From contig NZ_CP160850.1 in NCBI RefSeq assembly GCF_040790665.1, positions 1 through 64,000 of the forward strand: a DNA stretch of 64,000 nucleotides. Direction: 5' to 3'. Shown piece after piece: positions 17,337 through 27,287 of this stretch. The number at the start of each line of letters is the position of its first letter. Within the stretch, counting starts at the first letter, position 1. This DNA comes from Sulfitobacter pontiacus. Lineage in GTDB: Bacteria > Pseudomonadota > Alphaproteobacteria > Rhodobacterales > Rhodobacteraceae. The notes beneath the pieces are model-generated. The model worked only from the letters and a program-made list of their open reading frames with translations. It did no database searches and was not told the origin of the DNA. The position numbers were made by a program, and so were the translations under genes.

Positions 17337-18014
17337 CTACCTTTCCCAGTTGAAGTCGCTTGTGCCCGGTTGATGCCCGATGCCCATAGGGGGCTGCCGG
17401 TAGGGGCGATTGTGGGCGTCGACCGTGTCGGTGAAATAGCCGAAGGCCCCGGGGAAGCCGACCATATGCCAACCGGCATAGCCCTTGTTGCCGCCATAGA
17501 TCGGGTCGGCAAAATAGCCCTGGTTCGTCAGGGCGTGGAGTTCGGTAAAGAAGGTTTTGGCCCCGACACGACCGGCAAGCGCGGGCCTATCCTCGGACAG
17601 GCCGGTCATCAGCTGGTCGAGCGCGGATTGCGGTTGTCCGTCAAGCGGGCCGATGACGGTCTGCATCGCCGCCAGCCCCTCGCGCCAGAGCTCGGCGGGG
17701 CGTAGGGGAGATTGGTAGCCTTGCTCGGGCGTGCCTTGGGGGTGGGGCCCGTCCATATACAGGTGTTCCCCGCGCCCGTATCCGCCCGCAAGTTGCAGGT
17801 CGATGAAATCGACCACGCCGGCCTGACTGGCCGAGGGGAAATCATCCTGCGGGATCAGCGTGTCACACAGCAGTGCGAGGCTTCGGGCCTCGGGATCGGT
17901 CAGGAAGGTGAAGGGGGTGCCATCAAGGGCGGCAAAGGCATGGCGCGGGAGGGACGCAAGGCCGACTGCGGCACCGAAGCCGAATAGAACTGATCGTCTG
18001 GAATACGTTGGCAT
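17337..18014 (-). CDS. Gluconate 2-dehydrogenase subunit 3-family protein (Tat-exported)
   Basis: 225-residue small subunit of a membrane-associated GMC dehydrogenase. The N-terminus carries a twin-arginine signal (SRRSVLFGFGAAVGLA, cleavage near HAFA). The conserved LCDTLIPQDDFPSA block and the C-terminal YGGNKGYAGWHMVGFPG segment are typical of the family. It is first in the long minus-strand run, so the operon promoter should lie in 18015-18242. The RBS is weak. In related systems this subunit escorts the flavoprotein through Tat. Confidence 0.87.
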   Translation of the reverse strand: MPTYSRRSVLFGFGAAVGLASLPRHAFAALDGTPFTFLTDPEARSLALLCDTLIPQDDFPSASQAGVVDFIDLQLAGGYGRGEHLYMDGPHPQGTPEQGYQSPLRPAELWREGLAAMQTVIGPLDGQPQSALDQLMTGLSEDRPALAGRVGAKTFFTELHALTNQGYFADPIYGGNKGYAGWHMVGFPGAFGYFTDTVDAHNRPYRQPPMGIGHQPGTSDFNWER

Positions 18015-18242
18015 ACGAAACCCAAATGATTGGTCATTTGTCTAAATAACGCCCGCGTGAGCGAGATGTTCCGCAGTTTTGCAAAAAATTTTGGCGAAAC
18101 TAGTCGTGGCGTTTCTGGTGGGGGCGGTCTAGTTTGCGCGGGCCGAAACAAACTCACACAGCCATGTGACTGGTTCTTGGGAACTGGGTCGCGCGATTGG
18201 GGGTTACATCGTCAAGCACTAACTAAATAGGAGCGTGCACGC

Positions 18243-18911
18243 ATGCTGACCAAACGCCATTTTATCACCAGCTCCGCTGCCGCGTTGTTCTCTGCCCCTC
18301 TGGCCCCCAGTCTCGCCGCCGCTGCGACGACAGACAAGTCGATGTGGGACGCATGGGATGCGCAGGTAACGCCAGCGGGCTACGATCCTGCAACGACGAA
18401 CCCCTGGGGCGTCGCGCCCCGCTTTCTGCCCCAACTGGTAGAGGCGAACCCCGGTCTGACGCCGGGCGATATCCACGTCGATGCGGTCGCGCGGTATCTG
18501 TATCACATTCAGGACAATGGCACGGCTATGCGCTATGGCGTGGCGATTGCGCGGGGTAACCTGTACGAGCCCGGCACCTATTCGATCAAGCGCAAGGCGA
18601 AATGGCCAACCTGGACGCCGACGCAGAACATGATCCGCCGCGATCCCGAGCTTTATGAACAACACGCCGATGGGATGGACGCAGGCCCGCAGAACCCCTT
18701 GGGGTCACGCGCGCTGTATCTTTTCGTCGGTAACCGCGACACCTATCTGCGCATCCACGGGTCGCCTAACCCGCAATCGATCGGCGGGCGTGCAAGCTCT
18801 GGCTGCGTGCGGATGATCATGGCGCATATCAACGATCTGTACGAGAACGTGAACACCGGATCGCGCGCGGTCCTGTACCCGCCGGAAGAGCTGGTGACGG
18901 CTGCGACCTAA
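18243..18911 (+). CDS. L,D-transpeptidase (YkuD family)
   Basis: 222-residue periplasmic enzyme that makes 3-3 peptidoglycan cross-links or attaches proteins. It has an N-terminal signal (cleavage near SLAAAA), a YkuD domain from about residue 75, and the catalytic motif HGSPNPQSIGGRASSGCVRM with His and Cys in place. AGGAG precedes the ATG. It is a single gene, divergent from the dehydrogenase operon, and followed by a strong terminator. Confidence 0.92.
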   Translation: MLTKRHFITSSAAALFSAPLAPSLAAAATTDKSMWDAWDAQVTPAGYDPATTNPWGVAPRFLPQLVEANPGLTPGDIHVDAVARYLYHIQDNGTAMRYGVAIARGNLYEPGTYSIKRKAKWPTWTPTQNMIRRDPELYEQHADGMDAGPQNPLGSRALYLFVGNRDTYLRIHGSPNPQSIGGRASSGCVRMIMAHINDLYENVNTGSRAVLYPPEELVTAAT

Positions 18912-18932
18912 GTCCCGACCTTTGCACACATG

Positions 18933-18972
18933 AAAAGGCCGCCCGAAGCGAGATGCTTCGGGCGGCCTTTTT
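18933..18972. terminator. Strong bidirectional terminator
   Basis: 17-bp perfect stem AAAAGGCCGCCCGAAGC / GCTTCGGGCGGCCTTTT with a 5-nt loop and T run, between the convergent L,D-transpeptidase and lipoprotein genes. It can act in both directions. Confidence 0.9.
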
Positions 18973-18993
18973 ACGTCAAGACGCGGGGCGCGA

Positions 18994-19290
18994 TTAGCCC
19001 GCCGCAGCTGCGGCGATCGTTTGGCTGCAGATCGGGCGGCCGTTGTCGGCGCGCAGGGGCAGGAAGGTGGTTTCGACCGGCCCGCGGTAGCGATAGACGT
19101 AGCACCCGTTGCTGGGGTCGATCTTAACCGCGGTCAGATCCTGGTTCTTGGCAGCCACCAAGCGCACCCCTTCGGGCAGCTCGGTGAAAAACCCTTGGTC
19201 GTTGGTCATCTTGTCAGTGGTGGTCTGTACATCCGCACAAGCAGCCAGTGCCAATACGGCACAGCCTGCAATCCAAACCCGAACGCTCAT
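18994..19290 (-). CDS. Small lipoprotein, function unknown
   Basis: 98 residues from the ATG at 19290, which has GAGGA eight bases upstream; the ATG at 19305 has no RBS. A lipobox (VLALAAC) directs lipidation at about Cys18. The mature part has a Cys pair (NGCYVY ... RPICSQ) that could form a disulfide, and no recognised domain. Confidence 0.7.
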   Translation of the reverse strand: MSVRVWIAGCAVLALAACADVQTTTDKMTNDQGFFTELPEGVRLVAAKNQDLTAVKIDPSNGCYVYRYRGPVETTFLPLRADNGRPICSQTIAAAAAG

Positions 19291-19403
19291 CGTGATATTC
19301 CTCATATGAATTTGCTATGCAGCTAGGGTATTTCGCCGGAGTTGTAAAACAAGGGCGCGTGTTTCTGGGTCACAAACTGTTGCATTGCTGCCGATGGCCG
19401 CGG

Positions 19404-19895
19404 CTAGTCGTGCTCTTCATAGGTGCCCGCGTGTTTTTCTAGCTTGCGCACCAGCGCGATGATGATCAGCGCGAGGATCACGGTCATGCCCGCGATCGTC
19501 CATTCGCCCAAGCCGCAGGCCACGCCAACGGCGGCGGCGACCCACATGCTGGCCCCCGTTGTCAGGCCGCGCACCTTGCCTTGGGAAAAGACGATCAGCC
19601 CCGCGGCAAGGAAAGCGACGCCGCTGGTCACCGCCTCGATGATACGCAGGGGGTCCATCCGGATGGTGTCGCCGAATTCGGCGCTGCGGGCGAGCAGGGC
19701 GAGGGTCAGCAGGCAGTAGATGCACGACGCGAGGCCGATCAGCATATGCGTGCGCAGACCCGCAGGCCGTTTGGAGGTTTCGCGTTCAAGCCCGATCAGC
19801 CCGCAGAATACCACCGTCGCAAGGGTGCGGGCCACAACGACCGACAGGGGCAGGCTGGGGGCGAGGGCGAATTCGTTCAGCAGATCCTCCCACAT
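19404..19895 (-). CDS. MgtC/SapB-family membrane protein
   Basis: 163 residues; four to five TM helices with the family signature GLERETSKRPAGLRTHMLIG and the GAFLAAG-like segment (GVAFLAAGLIVFSQG). MgtC-like proteins affect F-type ATPase activity and Mg2+ homeostasis, but many plain MgtC/SapB proteins have no assigned role. The start at 19895 has AGGAGA; seven extra upstream codons lack one. Confidence 0.85.
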   Translation of the reverse strand: MWEDLLNEFALAPSLPLSVVVARTLATVVFCGLIGLERETSKRPAGLRTHMLIGLASCIYCLLTLALLARSAEFGDTIRMDPLRIIEAVTSGVAFLAAGLIVFSQGKVRGLTTGASMWVAAAVGVACGLGEWTIAGMTVILALIIIALVRKLEKHAGTYEEHD

Positions 19896-20010
19896 CAGCG
19901 TGTCTCCTGCGCGCAAGACGGGTGCGGGAGAGGGGGGCAGGGGGCGGAACTGGGCATAGGGGCAATCCGGTCTCTTGAAAGCTATTGGTCTGGATGTAGG
20001 GCAGTGACAG

Positions 20011-20040
20011 AAAAAGACCGCCCCCGATGTGGGGACGGTC
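20011..20040 (-). terminator. Terminator of the PRC-barrel gene
   Basis: On the minus strand GACCGTCCCC / GGGGGCGGTC forms a stem followed by TTTTT, directly after the PRC-barrel stop codon region. Confidence 0.7.
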
Positions 20041-20061
20041 TGCGTCGTTAACTTCTGTGGA

Positions 20062-20415
20062 TCAGATCCAGTAGTTCGGCACCATATAGTGTTCGTGGGT
20101 CCGGCGTTCCCATTCGCGGTCTGTCACCCAACCGTCGCTGCGGGTTGGTGCGCCTTTGACCTGCTCTTCGGTGATGTCGGTCACGAAGCCTTCTTTGGTG
20201 GTGTCGTATTCAAGCTTGCCCCACGGCACGGGGTGGTGATCCTCGCCCAGGCCCAGAAACCCGCCAAAGCCCATCACGGCATAGGCGACCTTGCCGGATT
20301 GCTTATCGATCATCAGGTGATCAATGGACCCGATATGCGTGCCGTCGCGGCTGTAAACAGTCGTACCATTCACGTCAGAGGAAGATACGAGGCTAGAATG
20401 TGATGTCGCAGTCAT
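20062..20415 (-). CDS. PRC-barrel domain protein
   Basis: 117 residues; a PRC-barrel (photoreaction-centre H-subunit-like) domain spans about residues 15-85, with the pattern GTTVYSRDGTHIGSIDHLMID and VMGFGGFLGLGEDHHPVPW. Such small proteins are widespread in alphaproteobacteria, often stress-induced; no enzymatic function is known. AGGAGA precedes the ATG. It is divergently transcribed from sodC with about 217 bp between. Confidence 0.85.
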   Translation of the reverse strand: MTATSHSSLVSSSDVNGTTVYSRDGTHIGSIDHLMIDKQSGKVAYAVMGFGGFLGLGEDHHPVPWGKLEYDTTKEGFVTDITEEQVKGAPTRSDGWVTDREWERRTHEHYMVPNYWI

Positions 20416-20632
20416 GTCGAAACTCTCCTGTGTTGTGGTTACCTGTAGTTGAAACGATAGAGACGGCGCGGCGGTTCCGCGTCCGTCGAGGGGCGGCTAA
20501 CTTCTGCCGATGGGCGTTGTTTTGCCGTGGGGGCACGGGGGCTTGGAACTTTGGGTAAATGCGGCGGGTTGGTCTTTGACCAATCGACCACAGCTGGCCG
20601 GTTCAAACCCAAGCATGAAAAGGGAGATTCCA

Positions 20633-21139
20633 ATGAAATTCGCACTCACCACCGCCGTGGCCTGCGGGCTGATGACAAGCGCCGCTTTCGCCGCCGAGAC
20701 GACTGCGCCGGTTATGGATGCCGAGGGCGCAGAGGTCGGAACCGTGACGGTTCAGGATACCGAGTCCGGCGTGGCGCTGGCAAAACTGTCGCTGTCCAAC
20801 CTGCCCGCAGGGGGCATTGCGGTGCATTTGCATGAAACCGGTGATTGTTCGGGCGACGGGTTCAAATCCGCTGGCGGACATATCGCGGGGGACCGCGAGC
20901 ATGGCGTGTTGACCGCCGGTGGCCCACACCCCGGAGATATGCCGAATGTCACGGTGGGCAGTGATGGCACCGTAGAGCAGGAAGTGTTCCTACCGTTCCT
21001 GAATGTCGAAGAGCATCTGATGGATGACGACGGCGCTGCCTTTGTTATCCACGGCGGGCAGGACGATTACAGCTCGCAACCTTCAGGCGATGCGGGCGAC
21101 CGGATTGCCTGCGGTGTCTTTGGTGCTGATCCCGCCTGA
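20633..21139 (+). CDS. sodC: Cu/Zn superoxide dismutase
   Basis: 168-residue periplasmic superoxide dismutase. The start at 20633 follows AGGGAG and begins a Sec signal (MKFALTTAVACGL...FAAE). Metal ligands are evident: HLHETGDC, GGHIAGDREHG, GGPHPGDMPN and the late HGGQDDYSS. The two disulfide cysteines (GDC and IACGVFG) and the active-site Arg in GDRIACG are present. Confidence 0.95.
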   Translation: MKFALTTAVACGLMTSAAFAAETTAPVMDAEGAEVGTVTVQDTESGVALAKLSLSNLPAGGIAVHLHETGDCSGDGFKSAGGHIAGDREHGVLTAGGPHPGDMPNVTVGSDGTVEQEVFLPFLNVEEHLMDDDGAAFVIHGGQDDYSSQPSGDAGDRIACGVFGADPA

Positions 21140-21170
21140 TCCCCCTTCGGCAAACGATGATTTGAACGAC

Positions 21171-21206
21171 CAAGGCCGCGCCCCCACTGGCGCGGCCTTG
21201 CTTTTG
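21171..21206 (+). terminator. Terminator after sodC
   Basis: Stem CAAGGCCGCGCC / GGCGCGGCCTTG with a short C/A-rich loop, followed by CTTTT. Confidence 0.75.
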
Positions 21207-21277
21207 CTGGCATAGGCTACCGCTGGCACCCTGCGCGGGCAGGGGGCAAACCGCCGGATCAATCAGCAAGGTTTCCC

Positions 21278-21523
21278 ATGGCAAAAACACCCAGCCCCTG
21301 TATCGACGTGTGCAAGTTCAAACGCGAAGGCCATTGCATCGGGTGTTCGATGACCAAGGCGCAGAAATCCATGTTCAAGTCGCTGAAGAAAGAAAGCCAC
21401 CGCGTGGGCTTTATCCAGATGCTGACCGCACAACAGGAACGTCTGGGCAAATACGGCCATTGGGATCTGGCCTATCGCAAGAAGCTGGCAAAACGCAAAA
21501 TCGCGGCCGAGAAGCTTCTCTAG
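21278..21523 (+). CDS. DUF1289 family protein
   Basis: 81 residues with the DUF1289 signature near the N-terminus: SPCIDVCKFKREGHCIGCSMT, four cysteines suggesting metal or Fe-S binding, followed by basic helices. The family is common in proteobacteria without an assigned role. It is a single gene, convergent with dps. Confidence 0.85.
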   Translation: MAKTPSPCIDVCKFKREGHCIGCSMTKAQKSMFKSLKKESHRVGFIQMLTAQQERLGKYGHWDLAYRKKLAKRKIAAEKLL

Positions 21524-21567
21524 CCGCGATTTGATTTGGGTGCTGACGGGATCAGCGGGCGGGCTAT

Positions 21568-22041
21568 TTAGCCTGCGAGGTGTGCGCGCAGGAACCACGC
21601 GAATTTCTCGTGCTCTGTCCCGCGTGCGATACACAGATCTTCTGTCAGCGTGTCGCCATGGTCGGCGGCCAATTGGCCCGCGCCCGCGATGGTGGAGGCC
21701 AGCGTTTCCTGCGCTTCCATCATGATGCGGATCATTTCCTTGTCGTTGGCGTGGCCATCATGTTCGTTGATCTTGGACCGCTTCAGCATGCCTGCAAGCA
21801 TCCCTTCGGCATGGACATCAAGGGCGCGAATACGCTCTGCCAGATCATCCTGCGCGACAAAGTGGTCTTCGTAGATCTTCTGGAACAGGTCGTGCAGCGG
21901 GCCGAAACCCATACCTTTTACGTTCCAGTGAAAGTTTTGCGCCAGCATTGTCGTCACGGCGGTTTCCGCAACGCATTGGTTCAATGCATCGGCGATTGCT
22001 GTTTTTGCATCGGTTGTCAAAGCAGCTGCTGTCTGGTTCAT
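21568..22041 (-). CDS. dps: Dps-family ferritin-like protein
   Basis: 157 residues; forms dodecamers that oxidise and store iron and protect DNA. The intersubunit ferroxidase ligands are in HWNVKGMGFGPLHDLF and the following D-x(3)-AERIRALD helix. The ATG follows GGGGA. The neighbouring sodC and iron-uptake genes fit an oxidative-stress and iron theme. Confidence 0.92.
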   Translation of the reverse strand: MNQTAAALTTDAKTAIADALNQCVAETAVTTMLAQNFHWNVKGMGFGPLHDLFQKIYEDHFVAQDDLAERIRALDVHAEGMLAGMLKRSKINEHDGHANDKEMIRIMMEAQETLASTIAGAGQLAADHGDTLTEDLCIARGTEHEKFAWFLRAHLAG

Positions 22042-22150
22042 TTTCTCGTCCCCAAGTGATTAAAATTCTGACTGGCTGGCACGGTACTAGCTTGCTGTCC
22101 ATTCAACATAGACACCAAAAACGGTTTGCCAAGGTCTTTTTGGAATTATT

Positions 22151-22585
22151 CTAAACTTGAGAAAACTGCTCGGAAATCTGGCCAAGAAGATAGCCGATAT
22201 AGCGTCGGTCCGCAGGGGCCACGCGCGACTTGATCAGGAAGTTGAGACTGGCGGGATCGTCCTCGCGGATGCTGGTGAGGCAGCGCAGGATCCATGCTTC
22301 GTCAAACGATAGCGTGTCTGTGCCCGGCGCGAACCAGACGACCTTGCGCTGGATCGCATTCGGCAGACATTTGATCAGCGTATCCACAAATGTGCGTTTC
22401 GCGTCCTCGCCATCAAGGCTGAGCAGGGCGCAGGCTTCGTAAAGATCCGTGCGCGCGGCGACGCGACAGGCCATCGCCGACATCCGCAAATGGGTCAGCG
22501 CGGCGCGTTGTTCGGGGGTGATACGGGGGGCGGGAGCCTGTGCGTCGTCGCGGTCGAGGATCGGAAGGGTCGCCAAAGATGCCAT
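22151..22585 (-). CDS. Conserved-looking hypothetical protein
   Basis: About 144 residues from the ATG at 22585, predicted mostly helical and soluble, with a Pro-rich N-terminal linker (APAPRITPEQ). I do not recognise a domain. The frame is open upstream to 22675, but those residues look non-coding. It lies divergently from the TonB receptor across a 302-bp AT-rich region, so it may share iron-responsive control. Confidence 0.55.
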   Translation of the reverse strand: MASLATLPILDRDDAQAPAPRITPEQRAALTHLRMSAMACRVAARTDLYEACALLSLDGEDAKRTFVDTLIKCLPNAIQRKVVWFAPGTDTLSFDEAWILRCLTSIREDDPASLNFLIKSRVAPADRRYIGYLLGQISEQFSQV

Positions 22586-22887
22586 ATCAAGAGAAGTCCA
22601 TACATGGGGCAGGGGTCGGGCCTGTCCGGTTGAATATCTTACTTTATTTATAGGGTATAAGCGTCGCGCCGACAAGGGGGAGTATTTTAGTGGGGTATTT
22701 GAAAATATTATGTAAATACATGGGTGTAGGCAGGATGCCGCTTGTGGCGACCAAGTTTGTGACGCAGCGGCTTGCTCCGGCGCGCTGACCTGATTAGGTC
22801 TCGCGCAAGTGAATACCTTACTATTTCAGTTTGACAATAGCCGCGGGGCGGTTCATTTCCGACTAAAACAGTAAGGGACAGAATTCC
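22586..22887. promoter_or_regulatory. Divergent regulatory region of the siderophore locus
   Basis: 302 bp between the hypothetical gene (minus) and the TonB receptor (plus), AT-rich in places. It contains two near-identical 13-bp elements, TGAATATCTTACT at 22631-22643 and TGAATACCTTACT at 22810-22822, one near each gene start. A TTGACA at about 22831-22836 could be a -35 element. I see no classical Fur box. Confidence 0.45.
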
Positions 22888-24981
22888 ATGCAAATTTCAA
22901 GGATTGCCTTGGTGGCCGCGCTGGCCGCATCACACCCCGCCTATGCGCAGGAGGCGGATACGCTTGATCTGGGGACGCTCACGCTTGAGGCGGAAAGCGA
23001 TGCGACGCTGCTGCAAAACGGGTACGTGGCCGAATCGGGGCGTCAGGCCACGCGCGTAGACACCCCCATCCGTGACATCCCCCAAGCGATCAGCACCGTC
23101 GGGCAGGACCAGATCGAAGATCAGGAGCCGCGCACGCTGCTGGACGCGTTGGGTTATACCTCGGGGACGAATGTCACCAACTTCGGTTTCGACTCGCGCT
23201 ATGACGCTGTCTATCTGCGCGGTTTCTCGGCCTATTATGACGGGTTGTTCCGCGATGGCCTGCGTCAGGTGAACGGGCCGTCGGCGTGGTTCCAGAACCA
23301 CCCCTACACGTTCGAGGGGGTTTCCGTCCTGAAGGGGCCATCGTCGTCGATGTATGGCGTCAGCGGTGCGGGCGGTCTGGTAAACATCATCTCCAAACGC
23401 CCCAAGGACGACGCCTATAACGAGCTCAAGCTGACCTTTGGCACCGACAGCCGTAAAGAGCTGGCGTTTGATTTCACCGGCCCCGTCGGCACCGACGGAC
23501 GGCTCAGCTATCGTCTGACCGGTGTGGCGCGGGATGCGGATACGCCGCTGCCGGGCTATAGCGACGATCTGGCGCTGCTGGCCCCGTCCTTTACCTATCA
23601 GTTGACGGACCGGACCAAGATCACCGTGCTGACAGAATATTCTGAATCAACACGCGGCGGTACGGCGTCTTACTACAACCCGTCGCAGGGCGAAGCGTCT
23701 GATATCTATGTCGGCGATCCTGATTATAATGACTTTGTGAACGAACAATGGCGTGTCGGCTACGAGCTTGAGCACGAGATGGACAATGGCGTGACCCTGC
23801 GCCAAAACCTGCGGTATTCCGAAGTGGATGCGGATCTTGAGTTCAGCGGCATCTATGCGGCGGGCACGGGGTTCGGGCGTTACTGGGGCCATTACCTTGA
23901 GAATTCCGAGAATTTCTCGGTCGATACCTATGCCGAGGGGCACTTCTCTACCGGTGCGTTTGACCACACGGTTGTGGCCGGTTTCGATTATACGCAGTCG
24001 TCCTATGATGCCTATTATGGCGGTGTCGGCTATGTCTCTGCTGCCGACACGGACGCGGTGGATCAGCCCTATTCCAACGGTCAGGAAATGTACCAGTATG
24101 GCGTCTATGTGCACGACCAGCTGAGCTCCGGCCCCTGGACGATGTTCCTGAGCGGTCGTTACGACTGGGTCGACATGACCACCTTTGATGCCAATCAGAA
24201 CGGCACCGATACATCGCACAACGGGTTCTCGGGTCGTGTCGGTCTGAGCTATGCGTTCAACACCGACCTGTCGGTCTATGCCAATGTGTCGAGCTCTTTC
24301 GTGCCGACCACAGGGCTGGTCTATGACGACAGCACCGACCCCAACAGCGGCCGTTCGGCAGAGCCGACACGCGGGCTGCAAAAGGAAGTGGGCGTCAAAT
24401 ACCAGCTGCCGGGGACGGAAAGCCTGATCACCGCGTCACTGTTTGACATCCGTCAAGAGGACGGGGTTGTCTTCCAGACGGTTGATCCGGCGACGTTCAA
24501 TGGCTTGAACCAGGTGCAGGTGCCCTATGACCTGCGGTCGCGCGGGCTGGAGATTGAAGGCCAGTTCAACTTTGCCAATGGTCTGCGCGTGACCAGCGCC
24601 TATACCTATCTGGATATGGAGATCGAGGCAGGGTCCACCGGCACCGTGGGCAACCAGCTGTCGGCCACACCGCATCACACCGCATCGATCTGGGGCTTTT
24701 ACGAGCCGCAAAGCGGGGCGTTCAAGGGCTTTGGCTTCGGCGCGGGTCTGCGCTATGTCGGCGAAAGCTATGGCAACGATGCAAATACCTACAAGAACGA
24801 TGCCGAGGTCTTTGCCGATCTGTCGATGTCCTATGATTTCGGTGAAGTCGGCTATGACGGGCTGAGCGCGCAGATCAACGTCAAGAACGTCTTTGACAAC
24901 ACAGACCAGACCTGTAGCGCGGACTATTGCTATCGCTACGAAGGGCGCACGGCCACGGCCAGCGTCAGCTACCGCTTCTGA
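22888..24981 (+). CDS. TonB-dependent siderophore receptor
   Basis: 697-residue outer-membrane receptor importing a ferric siderophore. Signal peptide cleaved near AYAQ; plug domain at about 50-170 with the patterns [34 protein letters not shown] and [26 protein letters not shown]; then a 22-strand barrel ending in the expected C-terminal Phe (ASVSYRF). This is the ferrichrome/hydroxamate (FhuA/FpvA) type. A Cys pair near the C-terminus (CSADYC) probably forms a disulfide. Its stop overlaps the start of the MFS gene. Confidence 0.93.
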   Translation: MQISRIALVAALAASHPAYAQEADTLDLGTLTLEAESDATLLQNGYVAESGRQATRVDTPIRDIPQAISTVGQDQIEDQEPRTLLDALGYTSGTNVTNFGFDSRYDAVYLRGFSAYYDGLFRDGLRQVNGPSAWFQNHPYTFEGVSVLKGPSSSMYGVSGAGGLVNIISKRPKDDAYNELKLTFGTDSRKELAFDFTGPVGTDGRLSYRLTGVARDADTPLPGYSDDLALLAPSFTYQLTDRTKITVLTEYSESTRGGTASYYNPSQGEASDIYVGDPDYNDFVNEQWRVGYELEHEMDNGVTLRQNLRYSEVDADLEFSGIYAAGTGFGRYWGHYLENSENFSVDTYAEGHFSTGAFDHTVVAGFDYTQSSYDAYYGGVGYVSAADTDAVDQPYSNGQEMYQYGVYVHDQLSSGPWTMFLSGRYDWVDMTTFDANQNGTDTSHNGFSGRVGLSYAFNTDLSVYANVSSSFVPTTGLVYDDSTDPNSGRSAEPTRGLQKEVGVKYQLPGTESLITASLFDIRQEDGVVFQTVDPATFNGLNQVQVPYDLRSRGLEIEGQFNFANGLRVTSAYTYLDMEIEAGSTGTVGNQLSATPHHTASIWGFYEPQSGAFKGFGFGAGLRYVGESYGNDANTYKNDAEVFADLSMSYDFGEVGYDGLSAQINVKNVFDNTDQTCSADYCYRYEGRTATASVSYRF

Positions 24982-26204
24982 TGGCGCGGCTTGGAGGAAC
25001 TTGGGGTGTCGTCGGCGCGATCGGCGGCATCTATATCGCGCAAAGCGTCATTGCGGGCGTCACATGGTCCGGGCTGCCGGGGGTGTTGCGCGCGCAGAAC
25101 CTGCCGCTGGACCAGATCGGGTTGATCTCGGTGCTGGTGCTGCCTTGGGCGCTCAAGTTCCTTTGGGCCCCGAGGGTTGAACGGTTCCGCCTGCCCGACG
25201 GCGGGCGGGACCGGTCGGTCACGATTGTAACATTGGGCGCTGCGGTGGTGATCGCGGCGCTTTTCGTGGTGGGGCTGATCGGCCCGTCGCCGGTGCTGCC
25301 TGTTTTGGCGGTGTTGATGGTGGCGGCCTTTGCGACGGCCACGGTCGATATTGCCTGCGACGGCTATGCCGTGGCGGCGTTGAAGGAGACGCAATACGGC
25401 TGGGGCAACGCGGCGCAGGTGGGCGGTGCCTATCTGGGGGCTGCGATCGGCGGGGGCGTGTTCCTGATCCTCGTGGACCGCGCCGGATGGCTGGTGGGCG
25501 CATGGGGGATGGCGGCGGTGATTGCTGTGCTCTGCGTCCCCTTTGCGATCATCGCGCGGGCGAAAACCGCGCAGGCGCGACCGCATCAACCGCGGCTTAG
25601 AACCGCCTTGGCCCGCGCCGAGGTGCGTCAGGGTTTGCTGGTCGCGGCGCTTTATGTCGTGGCGCAGAAAACCGCGATGGGGATGTTCGGGCCTTACTTT
25701 ATCGATGCGGGCTATGATCTGGGTCAGCTTGGACTGCTCAGCGGGGTCGGCAGCCTGACCTTGGGCTTTGCGGGGGCGATGGCCGGTGGCGCGGTGGTGC
25801 GCCGTTTCGGCACCCGCGTGGTGCTGGCAGGTGCGGTGGCGCTTCAGGCGCTGATCCTCGGGGTGGTTGGCCTGTCGGCGGCGGGTGGCGTTTTCGCCGC
25901 CGCGACGGTGGCCCCGATTGCGATGGTCAGCAGCGCGGCCGTCATGGCCTTTGGTTTCGTCGCCCTTTACGGGCAGTTCATGAACTGGTCCGACCCGCGG
26001 CAGGGCGGCGTCGATTTTACCTTGTTCCAATGTATGGATGCGGCGGTGAGCATGGTCTCGGGCATGGTCGCCGGGGTCATCGCCGAGCATCTTGGTTACG
26101 GTATCTTTTTTGGTGTGGCCTGTGCCGTCTCGCTTGCGGCATTGCCGCTGATCTGGCGGGTCTCGGGGCAGCGCGCACCGCAACAGGGGGTGGCCCATGT
26201 CTGA
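24981..26204 (+). CDS. MFS siderophore importer (RhtX/FptX-like)
   Basis: 407-residue, 12-TM major-facilitator protein whose ATG shares a base with the TonB receptor stop. The segments [31 protein letters not shown] and [14 protein letters not shown] match the RhtX/FptX type, which moves ferric siderophore across the inner membrane. The position between receptor and siderophore reductase supports this. A longer frame from 24927 only overlaps the receptor gene. Confidence 0.87.
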   Translation: MARLGGTWGVVGAIGGIYIAQSVIAGVTWSGLPGVLRAQNLPLDQIGLISVLVLPWALKFLWAPRVERFRLPDGGRDRSVTIVTLGAAVVIAALFVVGLIGPSPVLPVLAVLMVAAFATATVDIACDGYAVAALKETQYGWGNAAQVGGAYLGAAIGGGVFLILVDRAGWLVGAWGMAAVIAVLCVPFAIIARAKTAQARPHQPRLRTALARAEVRQGLLVAALYVVAQKTAMGMFGPYFIDAGYDLGQLGLLSGVGSLTLGFAGAMAGGAVVRRFGTRVVLAGAVALQALILGVVGLSAAGGVFAAATVAPIAMVSSAAVMAFGFVALYGQFMNWSDPRQGGVDFTLFQCMDAAVSMVSGMVAGVIAEHLGYGIFFGVACAVSLAALPLIWRVSGQRAPQQGVAHV

Positions 26205-27213
26205 TCACACTGCACAAACCGAATTGCCCGGCGTCAACTTCGCCGCCCTGCGACAGGCCACCTTGGCCGAAGCGGCAGAGCATGACCTGCACGTCGAACA
26301 GGATGGGGCGCAGGGGATTGTCCTGGGCACCTATTATGGGCGGATCGCCTTTGCCCCGTCCGGTGCCCATTGCAGGGCCGAGATATCGACCGCGCGCGCC
26401 GATTTTCTGCAGACGTTGAAGGACAGTCTGGTGGATCAGATCGGCAGCGTCATGCCCGATGCGGCGCAGGCGATCCGCTGGTCGGATGGTGTACGTCAGG
26501 GTGCCTTGCCCGATAACGCACGGTTGATGACGGTGCAGCACCGCGAGATGTTGGACTGCGGGTTTATGCGGGTCACGCTGGCGGGCGATGTGGCGCGGTT
26601 CTCTGACAGTGCGATCCATTTCCGCCTTGGCATCGCGCAACCGGGCAAGACCCCCCAATGGCCCCGCATCGGAGAGAACGGGGCAACCGTCTGGCCCAAG
26701 GGTGAACACAAGCTGCATCTGCCGGTCTATACCGCGCGGCGGGTGGATCGGGAAAACGGGCTGCTGGTGTTTGATCTGTTTATTCACGAAGGTGGGCGCA
26801 CCACCGATTGGGCGCGCAGCGTTGAACTGGGGACGCAGATCCTTGTCACCGGACCGGGGGGCGGCGGCTGTACGATCACGGGGCCGGTGTTCGGATTTGC
26901 CGATGATACCGCCTTTCCGGCCATCGCCCGTATCATGGAGGCGAACCCCGATCTGACCGGGCGCATCATGCTGTATCCATCGCATGTAGATGCCGCACAT
27001 TATCCGCTGCCAAAGCACTCCGGTCTGGAGGTTATCATCGCCAGCGAGGCCGAGCGTCCCACGATGGGGCAGGCGGCCTGCGACGCGGTTTCATCTGCGG
27101 CGGACGGGTTTTTATGGTTCGCGGGGCAAAAGGCGATGGCGACGCAGGTGCGCAAGACGTGGAAAGAGCATGGCGGCGCGGCCGATCGGTGCTATATCTC
27201 GGCCTTTTGGTAA
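26197..27213 (+). CDS. Siderophore-interacting protein (FAD/NAD(P)H ferric-siderophore reductase)
   Basis: 338 residues. The N-terminal ~100 residues look like the DUF2218 extension found in some siderophore-interacting proteins. The core then has an FAD-binding barrel with PVYTARR (the RxYTxR-type motif), a GPGGGG segment and a nucleotide-binding C-terminal half ending in CYISAFW, typical of the ViuB/YqjH family. It would release iron from the imported siderophore in the cytoplasm. It overlaps the MFS gene by 8 bp, making a three-gene operon. Confidence 0.87.
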   Translation: MSDHTAQTELPGVNFAALRQATLAEAAEHDLHVEQDGAQGIVLGTYYGRIAFAPSGAHCRAEISTARADFLQTLKDSLVDQIGSVMPDAAQAIRWSDGVRQGALPDNARLMTVQHREMLDCGFMRVTLAGDVARFSDSAIHFRLGIAQPGKTPQWPRIGENGATVWPKGEHKLHLPVYTARRVDRENGLLVFDLFIHEGGRTTDWARSVELGTQILVTGPGGGGCTITGPVFGFADDTAFPAIARIMEANPDLTGRIMLYPSHVDAAHYPLPKHSGLEVIIASEAERPTMGQAACDAVSSAADGFLWFAGQKAMATQVRKTWKEHGGAADRCYISAFW

Positions 27214-27230
27214 CGCGCAGTCATTGAGAC

Positions 27231-27262
27231 AAAAAAGGCAGCCCATGAAAGGGCTGCCTTTT
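27231..27262. terminator. Bidirectional terminator
   Basis: AAAAAAGGCAGCCC / GGGCTGCCTTTT stem with a 6-nt loop, between the siderophore operon and the convergent RTX/Hint gene. Confidence 0.85.
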
Positions 27263-27287
27263 CGTTACTTGCACCGGATGGCGCGCC

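Noticed and set aside
18015..18242. tRNA or small RNA gene between the dehydrogenase operon and the L,D-transpeptidase
   Set aside because: No cloverleaf or stable RNA fold is seen; it most likely holds two divergent promoters.
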